In this document: positions 1 to 8,295 of the stretch, in pieces
How the letters are laid out: each line of letters begins with the position of its first letter
Position numbering within the stretch: the stretch's first letter is position 1
NCBI RefSeq assembly: GCF_014197445.1
Contig: NZ_JACIFO010000006.1
Coordinates: 1-64,000 of the forward strand
Length of the DNA stretch: 64,000 nt
Direction: 5' to 3'
DNA from: Mesonia hippocampi
GTDB taxonomy: Bacteria; Bacteroidota; Bacteroidia; Flavobacteriales; Flavobacteriaceae
Notes under the pieces: model-generated
The model's database searches: none
Told to the model about the DNA's origin: nothing
The model's input: the letters and a program-made list of their open reading frames with translations, nothing else
Position numbers and translations under genes: made by a program

Positions 1-3000
1 TGAGCGTTTTCTGTATTATTGGTGAAGTTAAGTGAAGCCCCACTTCCTGTAACAACATCATCATTGTTAAAATCTCCACTTAAAATGCTTCCTGTAGAGC
101 TTGTAAAATCTCGGGTATGGCTTAAGTTGGTAACACCATTGGTAGGGTCAAAGCCACCGTAGAGTTGTACGTTTTTAACCATAACAAAAGCGTTGTCGCG
201 ATTTCCGTTGTTGGTATATTGTCCATCGGCAGCATTGTAAAGAGGCAAATAAGTGCCTTTGGCTACATAAATTTGTAGGGCTTGGGTGTTAAAAACCGAA
301 CTATCAGTATCTTGTTGTATTCTGGCCCATTTTAAGGCATCGGCAAGTTCTGGGATGGCGTTAGCCCAAGAGTCTCCTGCTTGTGTACCTCCGGTAACAT
401 TTTTATCTACATAAAGAATATTGTTTACATCTGGAGTTAAAATAATGGTAGGGGTTTGGCTTTCAAAAGCACCCATGTCTATCATGTTATCATACAAACG
501 CGGGTTGCCGGCTAGGTCGGTATCGTTATTTAGGTCTCCTGTATAAAGACTATTACTACCTGTATTTATAGCAGGGCTTCCATCTTTTAAGCTATAATCA
601 GCGTTGGCATGGTCTGTAAAAATATCGGTTTCGCTTAAGCCTGTAGCGTCGATATTACCGTTGGCAGTATCACTATTTCCTTGTATTAATGAGTGTTTTG
701 CTGTATAATTACTACCGGAACTATTACTTATTCCTCCCAAAACAATACTGTTGTTTATAATAGGTGAAGAACTATAATTATACATCCCGCCGCCATAATT
801 CGCTGTATTGTTTGCAATGCTTACATTGGTTAAACTTGGTGAAGAATTAGTATTATCCATCCCACCGCCATAGTCTGCGCTGTTTTTAGTAATAGTTACA
901 TTGATTAAGTTTGGTGAAGAGTTATTAAGGTTACAAATCCCGCCGCCCCAATCTACTGCTGTATTGTTTGCAATGCTTACGTTGGTTAAGCTCGGAGAAG
1001 AATTATTTTGGTTGTACATCCCACCGCCGTCATTAGTTGCTGTATTGTTTGCAATGCTTACATGGGTTAAACTTGGTGAAGAACTATGATTATGCATCCC
1101 GCCACCATTATGTAACCATATAATTTGTCCGTTAACGGTTATATGATTACCTCCATTTGCATTCCCGCCTGTAATGGAAAACCCGTTTAATAGGGCGTTG
1201 CCAACATCACTTACAGAGATGACTACGTGGTGAGCGTTTTCTGTATTATTGGTGAAGTTAAGTGAGGCCCCACTTCCTGTAACAACATCATCATTGTTAA
1301 AATCTCCACTTAAAATGCTTCCTGTAGTACTTGTAAAATCTCGGGTATGGCTTAAGTTGGTAACACCATTGGTAGGGTCAAAGCCACCGTAGAGTTGTAC
1401 GTTTTTAACCATGACAAAAGCGTTGTCGCGGTTTCCGTTATTGGTATATTGTCCATCGGCAGCATTGTAAAGAGGTAAATAAGTGCCTTTGGCTATGTAG
1501 ATTTGTAAACTATCATTTTGTAGCCAGTTGTTGTTAGCATCGTGTTCTGTTCTTGCCCATTTTAGGGCATCGGCAAGTTCTGGGATGGCGTTTGCCCAAG
1601 AATCTCCTGTTTGTGTGCCTCCGGTAACATTTTTATCTACATAAAGAATATTGTTTGCATCTGGAGTTAAAATAATGGTAGGGGTTTGGCTTTCAAAAGC
1701 ACCCATGTCTATCATGTTATCATACAAACGCGGGTTACCAGCAAGGTCGGTATCGTTATTTATATCACCTGTATAAAGACTATTACTTCCTGTATTTATA
1801 GCAGGACTCCCATCTTTTAAGCTATAATCTCCGTTGGCGGGGTCTGTAAAAATATCGGTTTCGCTTAAACCTGTAGCATCGATGTTACCGTTGCTTGTAT
1901 TGCTATTTCCTTCTATTAATGAGTGTTTTGCTGTGTAGTTACCACCATATATTCCTCCCCAAACAATACTGTTGTTTATGGTTGACGAAGAAGAAGCATT
2001 ATACATCCCATCGCCCTTATTTGCTGTATTGTTTGCAATGCTTACATTGGTTAAGCTTGGTGAAGAAGAAGAAGAATTATGTATCCCACCGCCTTCTCCA
2101 TCTGCTTTATTGTTTGTAATACTTACATGGGTTAAGCTTGGTGAAGAAAAAGTATAATTACGCATCCCACCAGCCCAATCTGCTGTATTGTTTGCAATGC
2201 TTACATGGATTAAACTTGGTGAAGAAGAATAATTGCTCATCCCACCTCCAGAATTAGGGCCTATAAGTTCTCCGTTAACTTTCGTATAATTACCTTTTTT
2301 TCCATTTGCATTCCCATTTGTAATGGAAAACCCATCTAATAAAGCGTTGCCAACATCTTTAACAGAGATGACTACGTGGTAAGCGTTTTCTGTATTATTG
2401 GTGAAGTTAAGTGAAGCCCCACTTCCTGTAACAACATCATCATTGTTAAAATCTCCACTTAAAATGCTTCCTGTAGTACTTGTAAAATCTCGGGTATGGG
2501 TTAAATCGGTAATGTTGTTAGCGGGGTCAAAGCCTCCGTAGAGTTGTACGTTCTTGACCATCAAGAAAGTGTTGTCTCTTCCTTCATCTGCAAAATTAGC
2601 ACCATCTCTTGGGCTATATAGCGGTTTGTAGGTGCCCTTGGCAACAAAAACCTGTAAACTATCGTTTTGTAGCCAGTTGTTGTTAGCATCGTGTTTTGCT
2701 CTTGCCCATTTTAGGGCATCGGCAAGTTCTGGAATGGCGTTTGCCCAAGAATCTCCTGTTTGTGTGCCTCCGGTAACATTTTTATCTACATAAAGAATAT
2801 TGTTTGCATCTGGGCTAATGATAATAGGTTGACTTTCAAAAGCTCCTATATCTATGGTGTTTCCAATTAAACGCGGGTTACCGGCTAGGTCGATATCGTT
2901 ATTTAGGTCTCCACCTGCGTTGGTGTAAAGACTATTATCTCCCCTATTTATAACAGGACTCCCATTTTTTAAGCTATAATCTCCATTGGCAGGATCTGTA

Positions 3001-3906
3001 AAAATATCGGTTTCGCTTAAGCCTGTAGCATCGATGTTACCGTTGCTTGTATTGCTATTTCCTTGTATTAATGAGTGTTTTGCAGTGTAGCTACTATTAT
3101 CATCGGTTGTTCCTCCCCAAACAATACTGTTGTTTATAATAGGTGAAGAATAATAATTATACATCCCGCCTCCGTTACTAGCTGTATTGTTTGCAATGCT
3201 TACATTGGTTAAGCTTGGTGAAGAAAAAAAATAATTATATATCCCACCGCCTTTATTAGTTGCTGTATTGTTTGCAATGCTTACGTTGGTTAAGCTTGGT
3301 GAAGAACTACGATTATGCATCCCACCGCCAGAATATCTCCATATATCTTGCCCGTTAACGAGGATAGGATTAGTTCCATCTGCATTTCCTCCAATAAGGC
3401 TAAACCCATCTAGTAGGGCATTGCCAAGATTACCTGCAGCTATAAGTATATGGTGAGCGTTTTCGGTGTTATTACTAAAACTAAGCGAAGCACCGCTACC
3501 TGTAACAACATCATCATTGTTAAAATCTCCACTTAAAATGCTTCCTGTGGTTTCAGAAAAATCTCGGGTATGGGTTAAGTTGGTAACACCATTGGTAGGG
3601 TCAAAGCCTCCGTAGAGTTGTACGTTTTTGACCATGACAAAAGCATTTTCGCGGTTTCCGTTGTTGGTATATTGTCCATCGGCAGCATTGTAAAGAGACA
3701 AATAAGTGCCTTTGGCTACGTAGATTTGTAAACTATCATTTTGTAACCAGTTATTGTTAGCATCGTGTTCTGTTCTTGCCCATTTTAGGGCATCGGCAAG
3801 TTCTGGAATGGCGTTAGCCCAAGAATCGCCCGAGCCATTACCACCGTTTACAGTTTTGTTAACGTAAAGTATTCCGTTACTTGGTGTTGGTGTTTGTGCT
3901 GTGCTA
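1..3906 (-). repeat. Long tandem DNA repeats inside the beta-helix gene
   Basis: The same sequence block recurs with its matching point near 1, 1231, 2380 and 3453, so the modules are about 1230, 1149 and 1073 bp long. The blocks starting at 1 and 1231 differ at only a few positions over roughly 300 bp. Length differences come from the number of internal 75-81-bp coil units, which contain variants of TTGCAATGCTTACATTGG. Confidence 0.9.
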
Positions 3907-3983
3907 GAAGATGTAACCCATAAAGCAAACATTAGGCAAACTATGCTTTTTAGGAAGAAGCTTGTTTGGTAATTATTTTTCAT
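1..3983 (-). CDS. Giant modular secreted beta-helix protein (3' end outside window)
   Basis: The minus-strand frame stays open for 1327 codons from the ATG at 3983 to the left edge, so the protein is incomplete. It starts with a signal peptide (about residues 1-30, ending SSSTAQ). Then come tandem modules of roughly 360-410 residues. Each opens with an ILYVDKNVTGG-like motif and SWANAIPELADAL, continues with GDFNNDDVVTGSGASL, then 25-27-residue coils of the type SSPSLTNVSIANNTA..GGGMYN, and closes with SPAIN..DLAGNPRL..DMGAFESQ. The Asn-rich coils with a GGGM/GGGI turn are typical of right-handed parallel beta-helix surface proteins, and the closing motif resembles the 'choice-of-anchor Q' domain. 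Three modules are complete; a fourth is cut. Inference: cell-surface or secreted adhesin-like protein, exported by Sec and then probably T9SS, whose sorting domain would lie beyond the window. No catalytic motif seen. The reading frame is intact across all repeats. Confidence 0.85.
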   Translation of the reverse strand, partial: MKNNYQTSFFLKSIVCLMFALWVTSSSTAQTPTPSNGILYVNKTVNGGNGSGDSWANAIPELADALKWARTEHDANNNWLQNDSLQIYVAKGTYLSLYNAADGQYTNNGNRENAFVMVKNVQLYGGFDPTNGVTNLTHTRDFSETTGSILSGDFNNDDVVTGSGASLSFSNNTENAHHILIAAGNLGNALLDGFSLIGGNADGTNPILVNGQDIWRYSGGGMHNRSSSPSLTNVSIANNTATNKGGGIYNYFFSSPSLTNVSIANNTASNGGGMYNYYSSPIINNSIVWGGTTDDNSSYTAKHSLIQGNSNTSNGNIDATGLSETDIFTDPANGDYSLKNGSPVINRGDNSLYTNAGGDLNNDIDLAGNPRLIGNTIDIGAFESQPIIISPDANNILYVDKNVTGGTQTGDSWANAIPELADALKWARAKHDANNNWLQNDSLQVFVAKGTYKPLYSPRDGANFADEGRDNTFLMVKNVQLYGGFDPANNITDLTHTRDFTSTTGSILSGDFNNDDVVTGSGASLNFTNNTENAYHVVISVKDVGNALLDGFSITNGNANGKKGNYTKVNGELIGPNSGGGMSNYSSSPSLIHVSIANNTADWAGGMRNYTFSSPSLTHVSITNNKADGEGGGIHNSSSSSPSLTNVSIANNTANKGDGMYNASSSSTINNSIVWGGIYGGNYTAKHSLIEGNSNTSNGNIDATGLSETDIFTDPANGDYSLKDGSPAINTGSNSLYTGDINNDTDLAGNPRLYDNMIDMGAFESQTPTIILTPDANNILYVDKNVTGGTQTGDSWANAIPELADALKWARTEHDANNNWLQNDSLQIYIAKGTYLPLYNAADGQYTNNGNRDNAFVMVKNVQLYGGFDPTNGVTNLSHTRDFTSTTGSILSGDFNNDDVVTGSGASLNFTNNTENAHHVVISVSDVGNALLNGFSITGGNANGGNHITVNGQIIWLHNGGGMHNHSSSPSLTHVSIANNTATNDGGGMYNQNNSSPSLTNVSIANNTAVDWGGGICNLNNSSPNLINVTITKNSADYGGGMDNTNSSPSLTNVSIANNTANYGGGMYNYSSSPIINNSIVLGGISNSSGSNYTAKHSLIQGNSDTANGNIDATGLSETDIFTDHANADYSLKDGSPAINTGSNSLYTGDLNNDTDLAGNPRLYDNMIDMGAFESQTPTIILTPDVNNILYVDKNVTGGTQAGDSWANAIPELADALKWARIQQDTDSSVFNTQALQIYVAKGTYLPLYNAADGQYTNNGNRDNAFVMVKNVQLYGGFDPTNGVTNLSHTRDFTSSTGSILSGDFNNDDVVTGSGASLNFTNNTENA

Positions 3984-4121
3984 AATTTTAATTGGTTTTA
4001 AAGAAAAGGGCTGCTAAAAACTTTTTTCAAACAGCGTTTGTTTCTTTTAGAAAAAATACGATGTACTAATATAAATAGCGTAAAAATAGAAGCTTTTACG
4101 TTGGAAGAGTTGTTTTGAAGG

Positions 4122-4141
4122 GGGGACAAAAAGGGGACAAA
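4122..4141 (-). promoter_or_regulatory. Two phased direct repeats, possible operator
   Basis: GGGGACAAA occurs at 4122-4130 and again at 4133-4141, an 11-bp period or about one helical turn. On the minus strand this reads TTTGTCCCC twice, about 140 bp upstream of the beta-helix start codon. Inference: binding site for a dimeric regulator of that gene; the partner protein is unknown. Confidence 0.4.
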
Positions 4142-4388
4142 TTTTTGTACCGCATATAAAGTGCTTAAAACAAGTGATTTGTGTTTTGTGTATTTTTATC
4201 TAATTTTCTAGGGTTTTTAATGAAAAATGATTAAGCGATGTGTTTTTTATTATAGAAGTTAGTTATAAACTATATTAATTTTCCCATGTTTGCTTTAAAA
4301 AGCAGGAGATCTTTCTAATTGGATTTACAGCTATTTTTGTAAAACTGTTAGTTGGATTGAAATCAACTTTGTTGATTCATGAACACCT

Positions 4389-4562
4389 CTAGCTGATAAA
4401 ATTTTTGTGAACTAACACAAAAATTAGATTATAAACATTTATTGATGTATTAGTTTTTCTGGTATTACCAAAATTATCTGTAAAATATGCCATTGTTGGA
4501 ACAAGTATTTTACTTGTACCTTTTAGCGTTATACCACTGGGAAGGGTTTTTACGATAGTCAT
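4389..4562 (-). CDS. Possible 57-residue ORF, unrecognised
   Basis: ATG at 4562 (MTIVKTLPSGITLKG...), stop TAG at 4389-4391. No recognisable domain, no membrane segment and no promoter box or ribosome-binding site. It ends in a hydrophobic stretch. It may be a degraded fragment of a larger gene or a chance frame in AT-rich DNA; listed only because the gap has nothing else that looks coding. Confidence 0.2.
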   Translation of the reverse strand: MTIVKTLPSGITLKGTSKILVPTMAYFTDNFGNTRKTNTSINVYNLIFVLVHKNFIS

Positions 4563-4602
4563 CGGGGTTTTTTAGGGTGGGTTAAGGTTTGTAAAACCAG
4601 TT

Positions 4603-5637
4603 TTAATTTATAATTTCGTCTTCATTGTCCATTAGTTTTTCTAGAAAATCAATTAAACTAGTTGCATGGATGTAGCCAATTTCTTGGTCGGCGCCGTAAC
4701 GAATTATTTGGCCTGGAATTCCTTTTGTATTGGGAGCAAAATCGAAGGCTAAAAAATTGCCGTTTTGTAAATCAAAAAACGGAATCCAATATGGCGTGGT
4801 GTACATAAGTAGGGTTTTACCTTGGTTTGTACTATAGGTATCTAGCAATTCTTCCTGTGTCCAGTCATCATAGATTGCTTTCCACTCCTTCCATTCTTTT
4901 AAAATGTTTTCGGCTCCCATAAAGGCTGTATTTTTAACCCCGTTGTGTAGGCTTAAAAAGTTTTTAATTATAGCGGGAAAAGGGAAGCCTGCTTCTTGTT
5001 CAAATTCAGTGTAGATGGTTTCGTTATTTTTTGGTGGGATAATTTCTAGTTCTTTTTCTGTTAGTAAGGTTTCAAAGTGTTGTTTTACTTTGGTGAAATC
5101 AATTTTAGCGTCTAGTTGAATAAAATTTCCTAGGAAGTCTGCTTTTTCTTTTGCTAATTTTTCGGCTATAAATTGGTTGGGTATAAAATCTGCGATAAGT
5201 GCGCCGGTATTTTTATAAGAATACTTTTCTTTGAAATTTGATGCGGGTTGGCTGCTAAATAAATTTTTTCCAAAAGAATATATGGTAGAGCTTAATTTTT
5301 TAGTATTGTTTTTGTTTCGGTTTAGGGTGCTAAACCAGGTGCTAAAAAGGTTGGTGTTTTCTATCTCGGCGGTTAAGATAAATTTGCCTTCCAAAAAGGC
5401 AATGGTGTAGAATTTTGTGCTGCTTATGTTATCTGGGCTTATAAGCAACAATTTAAACACTTCTTTTCCAGAGTGCTTCTCAATTGCTTCTAGAAGTGAA
5501 TCTCTAAAAACAAAGCAGTTGTTGTAGTGGTCTGGGTCTTTGAGTGGAGGAAGTGTGTTTACTTGGAAAGCATTAAAATTAAAATCATCCCATTTCATTT
5601 TGTTTAAATCTTCGGTATACTGTATTATGTTTGTCAT
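4603..5637 (-). CDS. SMI1/KNR4 (SUKH) domain protein
   Basis: 344 residues. The C-terminal part (about 205-335) looks like a SUKH/SMI1-KNR4 domain: FPAIIKNFLSLHNG near its start, then a W..W.AIYDDW segment, WIPFFDLQNGNFLAFDFAP, and GIPGQIIRYGADQ before the final helix. The N-terminal 200 residues contain no motif I recognise and may be a second domain. No signal peptide, so cytoplasmic. SUKH proteins often serve as immunity proteins of polymorphic toxin systems, but stand-alone copies with other roles exist. Its neighbours are the secreted beta-helix protein downstream and an XRE regulator upstream on the other strand; no toxin gene is visible in the window, so an immunity role is only a possibility. 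Confidence 0.7.
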   Translation of the reverse strand: MTNIIQYTEDLNKMKWDDFNFNAFQVNTLPPLKDPDHYNNCFVFRDSLLEAIEKHSGKEVFKLLLISPDNISSTKFYTIAFLEGKFILTAEIENTNLFSTWFSTLNRNKNNTKKLSSTIYSFGKNLFSSQPASNFKEKYSYKNTGALIADFIPNQFIAEKLAKEKADFLGNFIQLDAKIDFTKVKQHFETLLTEKELEIIPPKNNETIYTEFEQEAGFPFPAIIKNFLSLHNGVKNTAFMGAENILKEWKEWKAIYDDWTQEELLDTYSTNQGKTLLMYTTPYWIPFFDLQNGNFLAFDFAPNTKGIPGQIIRYGADQEIGYIHATSLIDFLEKLMDNEDEIIN

Positions 5638-5847
5638 GGTGTTTTTTTGTAGGTATTGTAAACTTTGGGGTTAATTTCTAAAAAACAAACCCAAATTTCA
5701 TTACTAATTGGTAATTCTATAATTTTATTGCTTTTGTTTTACAATCCAAAATTAGAATTTAAACTTTATGTTTTTATCACTGAAATTAATGATATCTGTA
5801 AATAATAAATTCTTGTAAGTTTGTAACTAAAACAAGTGTTTAAGGGC

Positions 5848-5877
5848 AATGTCGTGAGAATGTCGTAACAATATCGT
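5848..5877 (+). promoter_or_regulatory. Three phased direct repeats upstream of XRE regulator
   Basis: AATGTCGT at 5848-5855, AATGTCGT at 5859-5866 and AATATCGT at 5870-5877, each start 11 bp after the last. They end 22 bp before the -7 box TAGTTTTG, so they cover the place where a -33 element would be. This looks like an array for a regulator bound on one face of the helix, either an activator or autoregulation by the XRE protein. Confidence 0.55.
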
Positions 5878-5899
5878 TATATAAAAAAGGTTTTATGGG

Positions 5900-5907
5900 T
5901 AGTTTTG
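5900..5907 (+). promoter_or_regulatory. Promoter -7 box of XRE regulator gene
   Basis: TAGTTTTG matches the Bacteroidetes -7 consensus TAnnTTTG, 24 nt before the chosen ATG. No TTTG is seen at the -33 position; the repeats at 5848-5877 occupy it. Confidence 0.5.
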
Positions 5908-5931
5908 CGAAACATTAAGTTGAAATTAACT

Positions 5932-6495
5932 ATGGTTGAAATAGGAGAAAAAATTAGGGAAATAAGAAAGAAAAAAGGACTTTCTCAAGAAGCCTTGGCC
6001 GAATTAGCAAAACTAAATTTAAGAACAATTCAGCGAATTGAAAATAACGAAAGTGAGCCGCGCGGCCAAACCTTGAATTTAATTTGTGAAGCGCTAGCAG
6101 TGAAAACGGAAGATATTTTTGATGAAGGGAAGCAAAGAGATAAAAACTACCTAATTGTTTTTCACCTATCGGTGTTAACTTTTTTGGTAATCCCTATAGG
6201 CAATGTAATAATTCCGCTAATTATGTGGATGAATAAAAAAGATAAAGTAATTGGACTTAGAGAAGTAGGGGTAAGCTTGTTGAATTTTCAGTTAGTTTGG
6301 TCTGTTTTTAGCTTTGTTTTTGTGCTGCTCTATGCTTTTTTAAAAATTATGCATTATACGTATTATGCTATTCCGTTTTATTTGTGCGTAGGACTTTATC
6401 TGCTAAATATACTATTGCCTGTGTTTTTTGCTGTTAAAACAAGTAAAGGAAAAACAGGAAATTTATACCCGAGTATTATAAAGCTAATAAGGTAG
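5932..6495 (+). CDS. XRE-family regulator with membrane-spanning C-terminus
   Basis: 187 residues from the ATG at 5932; a TTG nine codons upstream lies inside the promoter box and is not a likely start. Residues 1-62 form a Cro/CI-type helix-turn-helix (IREIRKKKGLSQEALAELAK, then LNLRTIQRIE). Residues 76-180 hold about four hydrophobic segments like the DUF4870-type membrane domain. The architecture suggests a membrane-tethered transcription regulator that senses an envelope or membrane signal. The three direct repeats just upstream make autoregulation plausible. It converges on the TPR/LuxR regulator gene, leaving 7 bp between the stop codons. Confidence 0.8.
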   Translation: MVEIGEKIREIRKKKGLSQEALAELAKLNLRTIQRIENNESEPRGQTLNLICEALAVKTEDIFDEGKQRDKNYLIVFHLSVLTFLVIPIGNVIIPLIMWMNKKDKVIGLREVGVSLLNFQLVWSVFSFVFVLLYAFLKIMHYTYYAIPFYLCVGLYLLNILLPVFFAVKTSKGKTGNLYPSIIKLIR

Positions 6496-6502
6496 GCTTA
6501 GT

Positions 6503-8227
6503 TTATAGATTGAAAATTTTCTTTTCTAAAAAAGCATCATCATTAGCGTTTACTTTTTTTCGTATTCTGTATTTATAGATACGTATGCTACTGGGTTGAA
6601 TTCCTAGAATCGAAGCAATTTCCTTTGCTTCAAGTCCTAATTTTAGCAATACAATATAACGAATTTCCGATGGAGTAAGTGTGGGAATCTCGTGTTGTAA
6701 ATTTTTTAAAAAATCAGGATGAGATTCGGTAAAGGCTTTTTTAAACTCAAGCCAACTCTCGTCGGTTAGCATGGCTTTTTCGAGAAGCTTGTTTAGTTTC
6801 TTTTTTCGCTCGGTTACTTCCTTACTGTTTTCAGTTGTTTTGTCTAAGGATTCAAGCTCGTTTCTATAGGCTTGTATTTCTTTGTTTTTTGTATATAAAA
6901 AGTTTCTAAACTGCTTTAGCCTAGCTTCTGAAGCGGTTAGTTTTTTAGAAATCTCTCTATTTCTAAGCTCTAGCTTCATTTGTTTATTTTTGTAAGTTGT
7001 TTTTTGTTTTTGTATTAGTACATAGACAATAAGCGCTATTAAACTGATAATTATTAAGCTGGCAATACGTGAAATGAAATTTATTTTTTTCTGATTTTTA
7101 ATTTCTTGTTGTTGCCTTAAATGCCGTTCTATGTTTTCTTTTTGGTCAGCTTGTTTTAGTAGTTCTGCATTTTTAAGTTTGTTGTCGAGGTTTGTAAAAT
7201 TCAAGGCAGAATCTAGTAGTTTATAAGCCTCTTTATAATGTCCTTTTTTTTGATGAGAATAAGCTTTAAGGGGTAAAACTTTTTTTAGGTCCATCCAGCG
7301 TGTATTTCTTCCTTCTAGGTGTTTTTCTAAGGTGTCTATTGAAGCGATGGCCTCTTTTTCTTTACCTAATGCAATGTAGGTGTAGGCAAGCATTTCGTAC
7401 CTATTAATTTTTACATTAATGTCCCTGTCGGGATTAAGTAAGTTAATTTCTTCTTGAAACAGCTCTAGTATTTTGTTGTATTTTTTTTGTGAAAAATAAA
7501 CTCGAGCAATACTGTTTTCTGCGATTCTTTTCCATGTAGGAAATTTATTTTCTTCTGCCAAGTTATATACTTTCGTATAGTAAATTAAACTACTGTCTAA
7601 TTGTCCTTTAAACTCCATGATCATCCCTTTAGTGTTATCTATGCTTAAGGGTAATTGCGGATAGTAGGTATTTGAGAGCTTTTCGGCTATTTTTAAGTAT
7701 TCTAAAGCGGTTTCTTTATAGCCTATTTCGTAGTAAATATAGGCAATGTTGTAAATTGCCTCTTGTTTGTCTGGAAAAACATCGGGAGAGAGGTCTGTTA
7801 TATAACTATAGGATTGTGAGAAGTTCTCTATAGCCTTTTCGTATTGTCTTGTTTCAAAAAAATAATAGTAACCTAATAACTGCCGTATTCTTGCCTGGAA
7901 GTGTTGGATGCCTTCTTTATCAATTCGGTCTTTAAAATCGTTAACTTCTGTTAAAAAATCGGGGTAATTTCGGGAAGATAAAAAGTCGTATTTTAAGAAT
8001 TCGGCTTCCATAGCAAGCTCTTTATCATTCTCTTTTATGGCTAATTGTAATAACTTGTTTACTTCATGAAAATAAGCAGTAGAGTCGTTTAAAAGTTTAG
8101 TGTTTATATGAAAGTTGTTTCTGAAAAACATAAACCTATCTGCTCTTTTTTTATGAAGAATAGTGGTGTAATCCTGTGCAAGCAGGTTACAGTTAAAAAA
8201 TAATAAAAAAGGTATTAAAATTCGCAT
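6503..8227 (-). CDS. TPR-containing, membrane-anchored LuxR-type regulator
   Basis: 574 residues. Order of parts: signal peptide (MRILIPFLLFFNCNLLAQ), TPR-like helical repeats from about 30 to 360, one transmembrane helix near 395-415 (SLIIISLIALIVYVLIQ), a coiled coil to about 480, and a C-terminal helix-turn-helix (LTPSEIRYIVLLKLGLEAKEIASILG, with the recognition helix near SSIRIYKYRIRKK). This is the common Bacteroidetes design in which periplasmic TPRs sense and a cytoplasmic LuxR/GerE-like domain binds DNA. No receiver or kinase domain, so signalling across the membrane must be direct. Target genes are unknown; the nearby beta-helix gene, with its phased repeats, is a candidate by position only. 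Confidence 0.8.
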   Translation of the reverse strand: MRILIPFLLFFNCNLLAQDYTTILHKKRADRFMFFRNNFHINTKLLNDSTAYFHEVNKLLQLAIKENDKELAMEAEFLKYDFLSSRNYPDFLTEVNDFKDRIDKEGIQHFQARIRQLLGYYYFFETRQYEKAIENFSQSYSYITDLSPDVFPDKQEAIYNIAYIYYEIGYKETALEYLKIAEKLSNTYYPQLPLSIDNTKGMIMEFKGQLDSSLIYYTKVYNLAEENKFPTWKRIAENSIARVYFSQKKYNKILELFQEEINLLNPDRDINVKINRYEMLAYTYIALGKEKEAIASIDTLEKHLEGRNTRWMDLKKVLPLKAYSHQKKGHYKEAYKLLDSALNFTNLDNKLKNAELLKQADQKENIERHLRQQQEIKNQKKINFISRIASLIIISLIALIVYVLIQKQKTTYKNKQMKLELRNREISKKLTASEARLKQFRNFLYTKNKEIQAYRNELESLDKTTENSKEVTERKKKLNKLLEKAMLTDESWLEFKKAFTESHPDFLKNLQHEIPTLTPSEIRYIVLLKLGLEAKEIASILGIQPSSIRIYKYRIRKKVNANDDAFLEKKIFNL

Positions 8228-8238
8228 TCTAGTAGAGG

Positions 8239-8255
8239 CTATTTTGCTAAAATAG
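8239..8255. repeat. Inverted repeat upstream of TPR/LuxR regulator
   Basis: CTATTTT, GCT, AAAATAG: 7-bp perfect arms with a 3-nt spacer, 12 bp upstream of the regulator's start codon. Could be an operator or a leader hairpin. Confidence 0.35.
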
Positions 8256-8266
8256 TTACTTTTAAA

Positions 8267-8289
8267 TTGTTAGAGGGGTAATCTAACAA
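8267..8289 (-). terminator. Likely terminator of panC-panD-flippase operon
   Basis: TTGTTAGA, seven-base loop, TCTAACAA: 8-bp perfect stem starting 6 bp after the flippase stop codon. The U-run after it on the minus strand is short (TTTAAAA), so termination may be partial. Confidence 0.5.
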
Positions 8290-8295
8290 AAAGGT

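Larger units (their letters stand above)
3984..4602. other. Gene-poor gap upstream of the beta-helix gene
   Basis: About 620 bp, AT-rich. It must hold the promoter of the beta-helix gene, but I find no clean minus-strand TAnnTTTG box. It contains the phased direct repeat at 4122-4141 and one weak 57-codon minus-strand frame at 4389-4562. Nothing else is recognisable: no RNA gene, mobile element or remnant with clear homology. Confidence 0.6.

Noticed and set aside
800-2240. CRISPR-like array: short similar units at 75-81-bp spacing
   Set aside because: Units are in frame, encode beta-helix coils, and there are no constant-length spacers or cas genes.
901-3456. Several short plus-strand frames (for example 901-1089, 1972-2157, 3268-3456) with similar repeated peptides
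   Set aside because: They are the antisense reading of the coil repeats in the minus-strand beta-helix gene, which is open over the entire region; no promoter or independent signal supports them.
1-8230. Mobile element or genomic island with integrase
   Set aside because: No transposase, integrase, terminal repeats or tRNA junction is visible here, although the gene content looks accessory.
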